From assembly GCA_951799405.1 (NCBI GenBank), contig OX637344.1:13516001-13580000 (forward strand): 64,000 nucleotides of DNA, read 5' to 3'. The DNA comes from Agapetus fuscipes (Eukaryota > Arthropoda > Insecta > Trichoptera > Glossosomatidae). Of this stretch, positions 32,956 through 44,092 are shown piece after piece. How positions within the stretch are numbered: position 1 is the first letter of the stretch; each line of letters opens with the position of its first letter. A program made the translations under genes and the position numbers. Below the pieces are notes generated by a model. It was not told the origin of the DNA and ran no database searches. It saw only the letters and a program-made list of their open reading frames with translations.

Positions 32956-33059
32956 ATATGGATGTTATAATATTCTAAATAATCGCGACGCTAAGCTGCT
33001 CCTTTATGTCCATAGTCACATATGGCGAGTGTCATTTATTTATTTTAAGATTTATTTAA

Positions 33060-33580
33060 GGAAGGAAGCATAGCAAAGAACAAGCAGTTGACGATGGATC
33101 TGAGAATGGTGGTACACAATGGCACATTGTTACCGAATTTGATGTATGGAAGTAAAGCATGGACAGTGAAATGAGTTAAGTATGGACGGTGGAAATGAAG
33201 CATTTGTGAAGCACGACAGGAAAATCTCTGAAGGATAGAGTTAAGAATGAACGGGTTAAAGAAAAAATGTAAGTTAAAAGAGCATGTGAAAGTTAATAAG
33301 GTACAAAATAATGGGATGAGATGGTTTGGACGTGCGGAAAGAATGAATGATGATAGAAGTAGGTACCTATATATATGCAGAGCAAGTGTGAAAAAAGTAT
33401 GGAGTGATCAGATTGAGGAGATTGTGAAAGAATAGGATGTGCAAAGTGAATTTAAAAGAAGAAAATGTACGAAAAAGTGATGGATAAGGTAAGTAAGGAT
33501 AGCAGAAAGTGGAGGCAGCTCTGCATAGGCTCTGGCCACCCCTAGCGGAATGGCGACAGAGTTGTAACTCTTCAAGTGGC
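33060..33580 (+). pseudogene. RTE-like LINE 3' end, broken
   Basis: Fragments of the C-terminal region seen in RTE/BovB-type elements: LLPNLMYGSKAWT, then RWFGRAERMNDDRSRY, VWSDQIEEIVKE and, at the end, CCACCCCTAGCGGAATGGCG as in the copies at 61180 and 41640. Stops and frame shifts throughout. Confidence 0.6.
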
Positions 33581-33635
33581 ATTTCAAGTACGATGATTGG
33601 CTCACTGTAGTGAGCCAATCATCGTACTTGAAATG
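33580..33635. repeat. Perfect palindrome at a LINE/SINE junction
   Basis: Two 27-bp arms (33580-33606 and 33609-33635) are exact mirror copies with GT between them. The left side adjoins the LINE end and the right side continues into SINE-A. Confidence 0.9.
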
Positions 33636-33828
33636 TGGGTTTCCCTGCTCTCAAAGGGATGAGTTCTAATTTCTTGTGAAGGATGAGTAAACCTAGTCAG
33701 TATTTTGATTTTAGGTTTTAATTAATAAACACCGAAACGGGAAAAACGTTTTGACACCCTTCGTGGGGATCGAATCCAAAGCCTCTGACTTTGAACGCAA
33801 GAATTCTACCAACTGAGCTATCGACCGG
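33632..33828 (-). repeat. SINE-A, 5' two-thirds
   Basis: GGGTTTCCCTGCTCTC, AATAAACACCGAAACGGG and the head complement CTACCAACTGAGCTATCGAC. Confidence 0.8.
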
Positions 33829-35044
33829 AGTAACTGCTCTTCTCAAAAGAACTGTACATTCGTCTAACTTCTGTAGATAGGTAAACAAAAGATGGACTAA
33901 TGTTTAGAAACCAACCTTATTCTACAAGATCACTAAATTAAATCTTCTTTCTCTTCTTTTGTCACCTCGTAAAGACTTGGAAACAAAATTTTAAATGATA
34001 TTAATTAAGTAACACTGTTATATGAATTGTCTTATTATTAAAAGTTAATTATTAAAACGATTAATTAAGTTTATTAACGGTCAGTATTACGCACTCTTCA
34101 TTAACACGTTTTTATTGAAATATTGCAAAATTTAACACAAATTCACTGTCGCTTCTTCTCGCTTGTGCAAAGTCATGTAACATGTTGAAATCATCTTAAT
34201 TTCAACTTGTATTTAAAGTCCATATTGTAGCATACAAAATTCTTTAAAAATGTATTTAAATTTAATATTTTTTTCACTATAGGTAAGTAAGGATGACTAG
34301 AGCTTCTCACTTTATTTTCAGACTGCCTTAAATCTTTTCATATTCATTACTTTTTGTTTTCACACATACTATATTTTTTAAAATGTAAGATAGCGATATG
34401 TTTTATGATTATAACCAAATTTACTATTTACACAATAAAAATATTTTTAATTTCACGATGTCAACACTGAGAGTTCGAAATTCAAATAATTTTGACAGCT
34501 GCGTTTTATTTTACCGCGCTGTTTTGTTTATATGGCGGTATATTGACGTTTCCCTTATGTTTTCTCACAATAGCATTGAACGCTATATTTATATTAACAA
34601 TGTATTTATGTAAAACGCTAACCGACTACCCGCGGGCGCCACAATACTGCAACTGATAGTAAAACCAAAGATGTGCACGAAATAACTCGTAATTACCTAC
34701 TCTCCCCACCATGCGCACGTTTTATCAATGAAATATTTCAAGACCCTATAAAAAAGAAAAAGGCATAATTAAAGAATGCAGGAAACGGAATATCATACTG
34801 TCCTTTCATATTTATAAATTCTAAATTACATTCTTATTTTTTAAAGGTTGGTATTTCATTTAAAAACCTCGTAGGACATCTAATTGTAAAGGAAATAGTA
34901 TCTCTATTATATTTTCTACTAATGAGGAAGAACGATAAAAACATTCAATACGAGAAATGCTTGTACTTTTTTCTCTTTGGATTGCGGGGCCGGCCAGGTC
35001 TTCCCAGCCTTCATAATTAAACGACAAATAGATTTATATAAATA
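33829..35044. other. Gene-free AT-rich spacer
   Basis: No gene or clear repeat. Frames are short and low in complexity. Confidence 0.5.
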
Positions 35045-35282
35045 GAAAGGTCGATTGTTCAATTGTTTGAATGCTTGCATTCCATTCCTAGAGAAAGGGT
35101 TCAATCCCCACTAAGAGTGTCAAAAATAATTTCCCGTTTAGGTATTCATTTCAAACTTAATGGCAAGGTTTACACAGCCCTCACAATAAATGAAATCCTG
35201 CCCACTGGGGAGCTGGGAAACATCCCCTTCAGTCGAAGTGTTTGCCGTAAGGCCAATTCCCTTAGGTACCAGCTGTAAAAAA
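35045..35282 (+). repeat. SINE-A, worn
   Basis: Head AGGTCGATTGTTCAATTG, GCTTGCATTCCATTCC, GGGTTCAATCCCC. Body ATTTCCCGTTTAGGTATTC. Confidence 0.75.
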
Positions 35283-35321
35283 AGGGGGGAAACCGGGGAA
35301 AGAATGTCTATATTATAATAA

Positions 35322-35559
35322 TCTGTAATCTAAGTTGCAAGGATATACTTACTAACATTCAAAGCTCATATCAAATGCATGCCCACAAACAAACACGTGC
35401 AGTTCGCGCTTACAAATGCTGCAGGTGTACTTACAAATTAAAATCCAAACCTCAAATGAACATAAACCCTGCAACTCTTGCCGATTTTCCATGAAACAGG
35501 GGTGACATTGGCAATGTGAACCATTTTTACAGTATGGGTGGTCAGCCTCATACCAGTAA
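35322..35559 (+). repeat. Dispersed repeat R1
   Basis: ATAATCTGTAATCTAAGTTGC to GGTGGTCAGCCTCATACC. Confidence 0.75.
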
Positions 35560-35691
35560 GGACTGATCTGAGGTGTACTGATCCAATAAGTGAGATTGCA
35601 AATTATTGGAATCTACTAACTAAGAAAAAGAGAAGAGAGTGTTTGGAATACAGCCATACAGTACCCTTAGTACGAGTTGCAAAACTTGAGT

Positions 35692-35872
35692 AATGTAAAG
35701 TGTACGGCAAGTATTAAAGAGTGATTTCCCCCAAAATCTGCCGTTTTTGTTTGTTTGAACTTGATTTTCTTCATCACTGTAACTCTTTTGCTAAGACCAT
35801 AAAGTGTAAGAAACAAAAACGGCAGATTTTGGGAGAAATCACTCTTTAATATTTTCCGTAAACTTTACAGGT
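35692..35872. repeat. Palindromic MITE-like element M8
   Basis: Arms of about 60 bp mirror each other: GTATTAAAGAGTGATTTC and CCAAAATCTGCCGTTTTTGT at the left, with their complements at the right. Only copy seen. Confidence 0.8.
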
Positions 35873-35901
35873 AATGAAAGAACTTCGTAAGGATGTTTAA
35901 A

Positions 35902-36252
35902 TTAATGGAGACGCATCCCCAAAGACTGCGGATGGGTACCTACAGCACCAGTGACACGCAGTTTGGCTGGCAGGTTGTCGTGTTCAAACACTTGTAGTTT
36001 TCCAGCAGATCCGAGAAGTTGTGGAGTGCTGACAACTTGTTTTTGCTTGTTCGTGAAGTGGCCACTTGTGTTGTGTTTTTGCTTGTTCATGAAGTGGCCA
36101 CTTGTGTTGTGTTTTTGCTTGTTCATGAGGTGGCCACTTGTGTTGTGTTTTTGCTTGTTCGTGAAGTGGCCACTTGTGTTGTGTTTTTGCTTGTTCATGA
36201 GGTGGCCACTTGTGTTGTGTTGAGAGTGGGCATTTACCACCGTCCACCACAC
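35902..36252 (-). other. Open frame of 116 codons containing a 12-residue repeat; coding status unknown
   Basis: The frame reads a fivefold HNTSGHFMNKQK-type repeat followed by QLLGSAGKLQVFEHDNLPAK and a stop. The 36-bp period keeps every frame open, so the open frame alone proves nothing. The unique end is GC-richer than its surroundings and could be a leftover exon, but I recognise no family and see no partner exons. Confidence 0.25.
36039..36218. repeat. 36-bp minisatellite, five units
   Basis: Five units of exactly 36 bp starting GTTTTTGCTTGTTC, each with GTGGCCACTTGTGTTGT. Units differ at two positions (C/CG and A/G). Units 2 and 3 alternate variants with 4 and 5. Confidence 0.95.
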
Positions 36253-36387
36253 TCAAGTATCTACTAGCTCCTCTATCATCGTCATTTAAACGTTAATATG
36301 AATGTAATTAAATATCTATATTAATTTGACTAAGCATACATAATGTTTCATAGATTTGTTTTATTACCTATAATAGATTTCTTGACT

Positions 36388-36432
36388 TATAGGTTGGTAT
36401 ACGGCTGACGACCCATGTAATGATTGTGATAG
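36388..36432 (-). repeat. R1 end, cut off by an LTR-like element
   Basis: TATAGGTTGGTATACGGCTGACGACCCATG, the R1 terminus, stops where the LTR-like TGTTACGA begins. Confidence 0.6.
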
Positions 36433-36682
36433 TGTTACGAACTATGAACTTCGAAGTACCTACGAACGCCTGCGCAACAGCTGTCTAGTATAATCTAGAA
36501 TAGAGATCGAATAATCTGGAATATGCAAGAAGATCTCTGTTGTACGTATATAAAGGGCGTGAAACCAATATACGCAGAGATTATCAACTATTATAAATTG
36601 TGAACCAAACCGAGTAAATAAATTATGTTAAAATAAATAATTGCAGTTTAATTAAAAGAGAACCCCAGTGAAATCATAACAA
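36433..36682 (+). mobile_element. Solo-LTR-like element, best copy
   Basis: Starts TGTTACGAACTATGAAC and ends GAAATCATAACA. It has a TATA-like TACGTATATAAAGGG, then a downstream AAATAAATTATG. These are the features of an LTR with promoter. No internal genes, so a solo LTR or LTR-like leftover. Flanks show no clear duplication. Confidence 0.65.
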
Positions 36683-36895
36683 TATGAAGCTAACATGGGT
36701 TACTAAGACAAATCTACATTTTTCTATTTTCTACGAGAGGCATAAAAAAGTGTTCTAATCCTGTAGTTTAGAAGATCGTCACTTTGTTATACTTAGTTTG
36801 CTTACTATGAGAAGTTAAATCCAATAAAATGTTTTATGCACGATTTCTTAAATCAGTGTGTCAGCACTTATTCAGTTTTACCTTTAAGGTGTCGT
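36683..36895. repeat. MITE-like element M1, copy 4 (left end lost)
   Basis: AAGCTAACATGGGTTACT to CAGTTTTACCTTTAAGGTG. The left end is replaced by the LTR-like element. Confidence 0.65.
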
Positions 36896-36976
36896 TGCTA
36901 CGTTACAGGGCAGCCATTTTATTTTTCCCGAGGTGTAAATGAGTCATTTCCCCACTTACTAGATACCTATCCGAGG

Positions 36977-37106
36977 CTGGAAGTCTCATCACCGTATGAC
37001 GCCTAATCAGCTGTTCACTTGCGGCCATCTTGGATTGACAGGTCTTCATACAATATTACCGATATTCGGTAGGTAAGAATTATTACCGTGGTGATGAGAC
37101 TTCCAG
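36977..37106. repeat. MITE-like element M3
   Basis: CTGGAAGTCTCATCACCG at the left and its mirror CGGTGGTGATGAGACTTCCAG at the right. The middle is GCGGCCATCTTGGATTGAC. Part of the left arm is deleted. Confidence 0.8.
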
Positions 37107-37392
37107 CGTCTTTGTTTGATGTTGTAGGTTGTCACAGGCAGAAAATTCTGGTAGATATTAATTTGCTCGTTCTATTGGAAACAAAACCGCGGGGATTCCC
37201 GATCATTATACTAATGTGAAGTATATAAACAATCAATTATGTGTGCCTCATATATGTACCTGCTTGTATATAACCACCAAATATATTAGTCACAGGGCTG
37301 ACATTACATGTAATACTATTGTTAATTTTATAATTGTTTACATAATGTAAAAAAAAAAATATTCTGCCAATTGCTTCGGCAAGAGTTTTAGG

Positions 37393-37612
37393 GTTTATTC
37401 TCATATGAGATTTTGGTTTTTATTTTGTTAGTTCACATGCCGCGTGTGCAAGCGCGAACTTACACGTGTTTGCTCGTTGGCATGCATTTAGTAATATGAA
37501 TCTTATAGAAAAGGGTTTAAGTGTTGGTGTATTGACAGTGTGAAGATTCCTTTTACATTATTTATTTGAATATTAAATGTTAATATATCTTTGCAACTTA
37601 TTCTTCAACTTT
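37393..37612 (-). repeat. Dispersed repeat R1, partial
   Basis: TTTTATTTTGTTAGTTCACA, GTGCAAGCGCGAACTTACA and TATCTTTGCAACTTA. Confidence 0.55.
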
Positions 37613-37736
37613 TCTTCCCAAGTCAACTCGTGTGCACTCCGTGTGCAAAGAATGTCTATCTAAGTGTAATGGTTTACGTCATAGACTTTTAATCAGAAGG
37701 TTGTGAGTTTGATCTCCGGCCAAGCATGAAAAAATG

Positions 37737-37905
37737 ACTTTATAATCTATGTTTTATTTACCTTTAAGACTCATATTTAGTGCACGCCCACGAGCAGACA
37801 CCTGTTAGATCGTGCTTACACTTTTGCAAGTGTACCTATACTTAGAAAACGCACCAAGCCTCACACGAATGCAACTCCTGCCGCCTTTCCCTGAAGCGGC
37901 GAACT
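37737..37905 (+). repeat. Dispersed repeat R1, partial and worn
   Basis: GACTCATATTTAGTGCACGCC, CAAGTGTACC and GCCGCCTTTCCCTGAAGC. Confidence 0.5.
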
Positions 37906-37919
37906 GTTTTTTTTAGAGA

Positions 37920-38232
37920 TTGGGGTCGAATACTGCCACATCACCCCACTCTTAGTATCCCAGAAAGGATCAAATTTAAGCTAGGCCCAAGCTCTGTCAG
38001 TGCACCATGCAGAAATAGAAAAAGAAGCACAGTGTTCGGAGACCGCGCTTTCGCCATTGCAGGACCGCCCACTTGGAATCAGCTGCCCCCAGAAGTGCGC
38101 GCCAAGGAAAGGATTGAAAAGTTGAAGTAGGGAATGAAGACCCATTTCTTCACCGCCGAGTCAAGTCTGAAAGCGCCCTTGCAGGGACAGAAGTCACGAA
38201 ACGGCGCTCTATAAATCATCATCATCATACTA
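37920..38232 (+). pseudogene. CR1/L2-like LINE, extreme C-terminus and tail
   Basis: Translation gives FGDRAFAIAGPPTWNQLPPE, the classic end of CR1/L2-type reverse transcriptases. Then come a frame with KTHFF, the GCGCCCTTGCAGGGAC block and ACGGCGCTCTATAAATCATC with a CAT tail. Broken by stops. Confidence 0.65.
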
Positions 38233-38920
38233 ACCTTGTCTAGCAACGAGGATAGTGAACTTAAAATATTATAATACATATCTATGCAACTAGATTATAC
38301 TCAGGCCAAATGAAGTGATGGACAACCCTGAATAAACGGACAAGACGTCATCACGCCTACAAAATTTTCATTTCTACTTCGCTATTTATTTCTTAATGAT
38401 ATCATTATTATTATTATTATTAAAGCAATATCAAGTCTTGTATAATATGTACATATATCTACTTAAATGTTGATAATGTGCCATACGTCAGAGGAATGGC
38501 CCTACAATTTTTTCTTTGGCTTTATATCATGACCAAGAACGGAAAAACAAGTTTTTTGTTTCATTTCATTGCGGGAATAACCTTATGGGTGGCAAACAAC
38601 AAAAATAATTCACCTTAAATCAGCAAAGTTGAACGCATCCGGGCAAGCAGAGCACAATGGACTCGGAACTAATTCCATAGACAAGAAAATTAATGCGTCA
38701 CACGACGGGTAGCGAGAGAGAAGGTAGTCGACAAGGTTAACTAATATATTGGTATTGGTAGCTAAGGATTCTGGACAGGTACATACACAGAAGTGTGTTT
38801 ATACTTTCAAATTTGTGCTGAGCCCAAGAAGGTACGCTTTTGAACGGTCGCTGTGTAGTGCCTGATGCGTCATACTCGTCATAGGAAGGTAGTGGGGTTG
38901 ATTTCCAATGAATAAAAAAC
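38233..38920. other. Gene-free spacer
   Basis: AT-rich with an ATT microsatellite near 38405. No gene seen. Confidence 0.5.
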
Positions 38921-39005
38921 GCAATAGAGCTGCACAAATAGTGCAACTTCTTATCTTGCTGCTCCCGAAGGTGTCTGATGTGACGAGTGGAATTTATTTA
39001 TTTTC

Positions 39006-39324
39006 ACAGGTAAAACGCAACGCAACTAAGCAACACACATAGTGTAACTTCTTGCCGCGTTATCCCCGAAAGGGTCGCATGTGGCGAGTTGAACCGATTT
39101 ATATTTTTACAGGTAAGGGGGCCGGCCTTACGTCAACCACTTCAGTTGAAGGGGGGGGTTGGGGGCTGGTACTCATTTCTTGTGAAGGCTGAGTAAACCT
39201 TGCCGGTATTTTATTTTGGGGTTTGAAATAAACACCGAAACGGGAAATCATTTCTGATACTCTCGGTGGGATTTGAGCTCACGGCATGGAATACAAGCAC
39301 TCTACCAACTGAGCTATCGACCGG
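39006..39324 (-). repeat. SINE-A, full length
   Basis: Tail complement ACGCAACTAAGCAACACAC to head complement CTACCAACTGAGCTATCGAC. A short tail piece of another copy precedes it (38924-39005). Confidence 0.85.
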
Positions 39325-39599
39325 TAAGAAGCAAACTTTTCCGTTCAAATCCCCTTAGGGATTTTTTCGGGGGTTTCCCGCTTCCGAATGAGAAGGTTCT
39401 TATTTCTTATGAAGGTTGAATACCTACGCCTTAATTAATTGTTGTATGAATGCTTTGATTTTTCCTTGATTTAGATCTTTCATCTGTGATTCACTAAATA
39501 ACCTCACGGGGTGAGGACGACCAGCTATCCCTCCACCTTTTAAAAGGTCTTCTAGCTCGGCGTTAACCTATCGGCTATGATATGTGCCCTGTCTCTAGT

Positions 39600-39662
39600 T
39601 AGGCAAAATTAAGTCGGTGAATTGCATACCTCTTCACGAATTTATTAAACAATAAAACAATA
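39600..39662 (+). repeat. SINE-C 3' fragment
   Basis: TAGGCAAAATTAAGTCGGTGAATTGC and CTTCACGAATTTATTAAA with an A-rich end. Confidence 0.45.
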
Positions 39663-39894
39663 AAATATATGTGTATTTCTTCATATTACGCGAGATGCAG
39701 GTCTTGCAATACTTTACTCCTATGTAGAATAAAACATTGCGTGAATTCCACTCCATTGCGATCGCGTCAATAGAAAAACGTATGGATGATACCAACGCAC
39801 CCCTAGTGTGTGTTTCAGTTTTCATAAAATATTATATTTGCTCGATAGAGGGGAATTTCCGCAACGTTTTATACTTAACTGACCATTCGGCACC

Positions 39895-40125
39895 TCAGTG
39901 CTTGTTTGGCTTACCTAGCATTTGATTCAAATATGACCTTTCAATGAAATTGTCTGAAGAATCCCTTTCTACACAATCTGAGCTACTGTTAAAAAACGTA
40001 AAACACAAATCAATTTCCAATTTTCATGAGCCATATTGGTCCAGTACGCATACAAACATTGCTCATGTGAAATTACCTCTGATGGAGATAAGACAATTAA
40101 GCACTAAGGGACGCATTATCTACGT
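39895..40125 (+). repeat. Dispersed repeat J
   Basis: TGCTTGTTTGGCTTACCTAG to TACCTCTGATGGAGATAAGA. Strongly like 30935-31190. Confidence 0.6.
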
Positions 40126-40137
40126 GCCAGATAAACC

Positions 40138-40318
40138 CACATGTTTCAGGGAAGGTCGGCAAGAGTTGCAGGGCTTATGTTCATTTGAGATTGGGTTTTT
40201 ATACTGTAGGTCCACATGCGGCATGTGTGAGCGCGAAATTATGCGTGTCTGCTAGTGGGAATGCATTTAATGTGAATCTCAATTGATACATATCTTTGCA
40301 GCTTAGATTTAGATTTAG
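40138..40318 (-). repeat. Dispersed repeat R1
   Basis: TTTCAGGGAAGGTCGGCAAG, CATGCGGCATGTGTGAGCG and TATCTTTGCAGCTTAGATTT. Confidence 0.7.
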
Positions 40319-40326
40319 ATTTTTAG

Positions 40327-40571
40327 TACTTAGTTTGGTACCCACATGGTACTTAGTTTGGTACCCATATGGTACTTAGTTAGGTACCCATATGGTACTT
40401 AGTTTGGTACCCATATGGTACTTAGTTTGGTACCCATATGGTACTTAGTTAGGTACCCACATGGTACTTAGTTTTGTACCCACATGGTACTTAGTTTGGT
40501 GCCCATATGGTACTTAGTTAGGTACCCGCATGGTACTTAGTTTGGTACCCATATGGTACTCAGTTTAGCAC
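40327..40571. repeat. 23-bp tandem array, ten units plus a partial
   Basis: Units of 23 bp based on TACTTAGTTTGGTACCCATA + TGG, with few changes. Most contain GGTACC. The eleventh unit decays. No unique spacers. Confidence 0.95.
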
Positions 40572-40940
40572 TTGTCTCCCACCTAACATGGTACCTACAG
40601 CTACATACCTGATCAGATCACGTGAAATATTTTAAATATAATTGTGTAACTTTGCTCACGATTTGTGATTTGTAATAAATGTTAAGCAATAGATTTGCAT
40701 GCCTAACTTAAATTAATTAAATAATAATATTAGAGATGCGTCGATACTCATGTGGTCCAGCCAATGAAATAGTCAGCGGACTATACATTGACCCATGGAC
40801 TTAATATATACACTACGCAACGGTAATCTCATGACGTTTTTAATTTAATTTCCATGAAATTAAATAAGTAATAATAAAAGACCAATGAAATGAATTTAAT
40901 TATTTGCATGTAAAGTAAATTTATAAAAAAAATGCTCTTC

Positions 40941-41257
40941 TGTCCGATCCATAGCTCAGTTCTTGCGTTCCATGCCGAGAGCTCGGGTTCGAATCCCACC
41001 GAGGGTGTCAGTAATGATTTCCCGTTTCGGTGTTCAATTAAAAAACTGAAAATATAAAACCGACAAGATTAATTCATGTTTTACAAGAAATGAGTACCAT
41101 CCCGTCGGGAGCAGGGAAACCCGCAATTCAACTGCTGTTGTAAGAGCCTAAAGACGGCCCCTTAACCTGTAAAAATAAAAAGGTTCACTCGCCAAATGCA
41201 ACCCTTTCGGGAATAAAGCGGCAAGGAGTTGCACTATAAGTGTAGCTTAGTTGCGTT
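40941..41257 (+). repeat. SINE-A, full length
   Basis: Head TCCATAGCTCAGTTCTTGCG and GGGTTCGAATCCCACC, body ATTTCCCGTTTCGGTG, tail TAGCTTAGTTGCGTT. Confidence 0.85.
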
Positions 41258-41279
41258 TCTTAAGAGCTTAATAAATTTA

Positions 41280-41672
41280 ATGGGAAAATGACTAACTCTA
41301 AAATATAGATAGGATGAATGGATAAAAAAGAAATTTTAGTTAAAGAGGATGTGAAAGTAAAGGTACCAAAGAATGTGATGAGGTTTGGACATGTAAGTAG
41401 AAAGAATGGATGATGAAAGGCTTAGGTACAAAGTGAACATACAGAGGAAATGAGAAAGGAAAAAAGGCAAGGGAAGATCGAGAAAAGTATGGTTTGACCA
41501 CATTGTTGAAATTATGAAAGAATGGGATGTACAGAATAATTGTAAAAAAAAAGAAATGCATGAAAAGGTTGATGGATATGAATGAAATGAAGGAGGTATG
41601 CAAGGATAGGAAGAAATAGAGGCAAGTCATCAGGGGCTCTGCCCCCCCCTAGCGGAATAGTGGTAGAGCTAC
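41280..41672 (+). pseudogene. RTE-like LINE 3' end, broken
   Basis: Pieces such as MRFGHVSRKNG, GRSRKVWFDHIVEIMKEWD and the ending CCCCCCTAGCGGAATAGTGG match the better copy at 60955-61215. Confidence 0.55.
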
Positions 41673-41726
41673 TATATATTACAATGGATAATAATTTCCC
41701 AATTCTTGAACTTATGGTCTTATTGC

Positions 41727-41957
41727 CAGGCCCGGATTAAGACCACTTGAGCCCTGGTGCGGGGAAAGTCATGAAGGACTTCAACTCCCTTCTCCCCTAC
41801 TCCCACCCCTTCATCCTCAGCTACCATAAAAACAAGTAGAGACAACGAGAGTAAAAAAAATTGTTTCAGAATATTTTTATAGAACGTCTTGGGGACCTCA
41901 AGGACACGGGGGCCCTGGTTCGGCCGCACCGCTCGAACCGCCCTTAATCCGGGCCTG
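41727..41957. repeat. Inverted-repeat element with CAGGCCCGGATTAAG ends
   Basis: CCAGGCCCGGATTAAG at the left and CTTAATCCGGGCCTG at the right, 230 bp. Non-coding. Relative of 3801-4174. Confidence 0.75.
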
Positions 41958-42409
41958 CTTAATGCTTTTGAAGGCTGAGGAAACCTTTACAATACTGCAT
42001 GCTTGGGTTCGAGGAAGCTTCTAAGTAAGGAAACTTTTTTTATCCGTGAACAATCGATCCCAAGGCCTCTTGCTAGCTATGCGGATGCTGTGACCACTAA
42101 CCTATCAACGATAAAAAAACATAAATATGTACGAAGCAATCATAAGCGGACAATTAGATGAGCGAGATTGACTAATAGTGCGTTGAGAGTTAAAATATTT
42201 CCTCGTATTGCAAAACCATGGCAACTATACCAGCATGAGTAATATGAAAATTGCATAACAGAATGTAAATCCTGTTTCTAATGATGGTGATACTATGATT
42301 TGTGGAGCTGTAGAGGTCATGGACTTCTATGGTCTATTATTTTTTTGATTATATAATTTACTTGATAGTTAACACATTCCATAGGTACCTTAATTTGTTG
42401 TGTATGTTC

Positions 42410-42640
42410 CTTGACTTATAGGTTGGTATAAGGCTGACCACCCATGCTGTAGAAAATGGTTCACTTTGCCAATGTCACCCCTGTTTTGAGAGAAGGTCGG
42501 CAAGAGTTGCAGGGCTTATGTTCATTTGAGATTGGTTTTTTTAATGCGGCATGTGTGAGCGCGAAATTATGCGTGTCGCTTGTGGGAATGCATTTAATAT
42601 GAATCTCAAATGATACATATCTTTGCAGCTTAGATTTAGA
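42410..42640 (-). repeat. Dispersed repeat R1
   Basis: CTTGACTTATAGGTTGGTAT to TATCTTTGCAGCTTAG. Confidence 0.75.
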
Positions 42641-42687
42641 TATAATATACTTGATAGTTAACACATTCCATACATTTTTTTTTCAAC

Positions 42688-42820
42688 TAAGCTCTACATA
42701 CAGAGTAACTTGTTGCTGCGTTCTCCCCGACGGGATCGCACGTGTCGAGTGAACCTATTTTTACAGGTAAGGGAGCCGGCCTTATGCCAACCACTTCAGT
42801 TGAAGTGAAGGTTTCCCATT
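42688..42820 (-). repeat. SINE-A tail fragment
   Basis: CAACTAAGCTCTACATACAG, ACAGGTAAGGGAGCCGGCC and CCACTTCAGTTGAAGTG. It ends in R1-like sequence (GGGGGTAACATTGCC). Confidence 0.7.
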
Positions 42821-42939
42821 TCAAGTGGGGGTAACATTGCCAAAGTGAACCATAGTACCAAGTCATTGGGTAATTAATAATAATTGATGATTCATTAAAA
42901 TAAAATGGATTAAGTATTGATTGACAAAGATTTTATCTG

Positions 42940-43000
42940 TTTCTGGCCAGGTAAAAATAGGTTGGTGAGTTGCATTATTCTTCACGACTTGGTTTGTTAC
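42940..43000 (+). repeat. SINE-C 3' fragment
   Basis: CTGGCCAGGTAAAAATAGGTTGGTGAGTTGC. Confidence 0.45.
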
Positions 43001-43567
43001 TTTTTCATCATATTGTACCTATCACCAGTCAGCCTTACACCAACTTGTGTCTGCATGCATGCATTGCTATTTTTCCATCAACTTCTAGCAGGGGCGTGCA
43101 TCCCATACAGGCACATGCACCTAGTAGGTAGGCAAAATAGGATAAAAAAAACTCTTTAAGCTTGACATTGAGATTTACAATTCAAAATTGAAGTTTGCTC
43201 GGAGCCATCGATAGCACTTCAGTCAATTTCAAATGAGTTATTATAAAGGAATGGGAGAAAATATTAATTCTGAAATGTATTTGCCCATACCCTATGCACG
43301 CGCCTGACACCTAGATTATTATTTTACAGAATGAACGAAAGTGTATCTTTGTTTATTTATTGACAGGCAATTTGCAACTTAGACAATAATATTGGAATCT
43401 CCATGTTGAGTATGCATGCTCAAGGAAAAGGCAATAAGGAACATATCGATACCTAAAACGTAAAACTGAATAAGTGACATAACATGTTTTTTTTTAAGAA
43501 ATCCTGTGCGGGAGACTCCCTAGATTCTAGAGACTCTAGGGGTCTATGACACTTGTTGTAGTGCCGC

Positions 43568-43804
43568 AGAGGTGTACGAGCTTGGTCGTCGCTACATAGC
43601 GCCAATACTCAAGCAAGACCCAGTTGCTGTAAGGCTGGATGGACCTTTGGTGACCGATCATTGGTAAAGGTTTATGAATTTTTCAACCCGGCGAAGAGCA
43701 AATTTGAAAATATAAATGGTATATTTTTTGTGCTCCGCCGGGATTCGAACCCACAACCTTCTCATTCAGAGTCCGCAGTATTACCACTGAGCTACGGACC
43801 GGTC
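43568..43804 (-). repeat. SINE-B
   Basis: ACGAGCTTGGTCGTCGCTAC, CAAGCAAGACCCAGTTGC and head complement GGGATTCGAACCC with ACGGACCGGTC. Confidence 0.8.
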
Positions 43805-43828
43805 GAATGGCTCTCTCGGTTTATTATT

Positions 43829-44092
43829 TTTTAAATAGATTTGTGGAAAGGAAAGCGATTCACCAACCTATTTTGCTTGGCCAGTTTTCTTCATGCGAAA
43901 GCAGAAGCTAGTGTGCATGCAATGGCATCTGTTGAACCAGGGTTGAAGTTATGGTCAAGCGGGCCAGACGCAGATTCGAACCAACGCAACGCTAGGTATT
44001 CTGTTCCAAATACGCTAGTCGAACATGCGCCTCTACCCAACGCCTTCTTATCTACGTAGTAATGCTCTACCCCTCGACCATAACACCGATAA
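43829..44092 (-). repeat. SINE-C, fullest copy
   Basis: The minus strand has TATGGTCGAGGGGTAGAGC (box A region), GGTTCGAATC (box B), CCTGGTTCAACAGATGCC and an A-rich end. Confidence 0.7.

Noticed and set aside
35902..36252. Minus frame with the 12-residue repeat as a confident gene
   Set aside because: The repeat length alone keeps frames open. There is no partner exon and no known domain.
36433..36682. Complete LTR retrotransposon
   Set aside because: No gag or pol frames, primer-binding site or second LTR nearby. Only solo-LTR-like pieces are present.
40327..40571. Tandem array as a CRISPR
   Set aside because: Units are contiguous with no unique spacers, there are no cas genes, and the DNA is eukaryotic.
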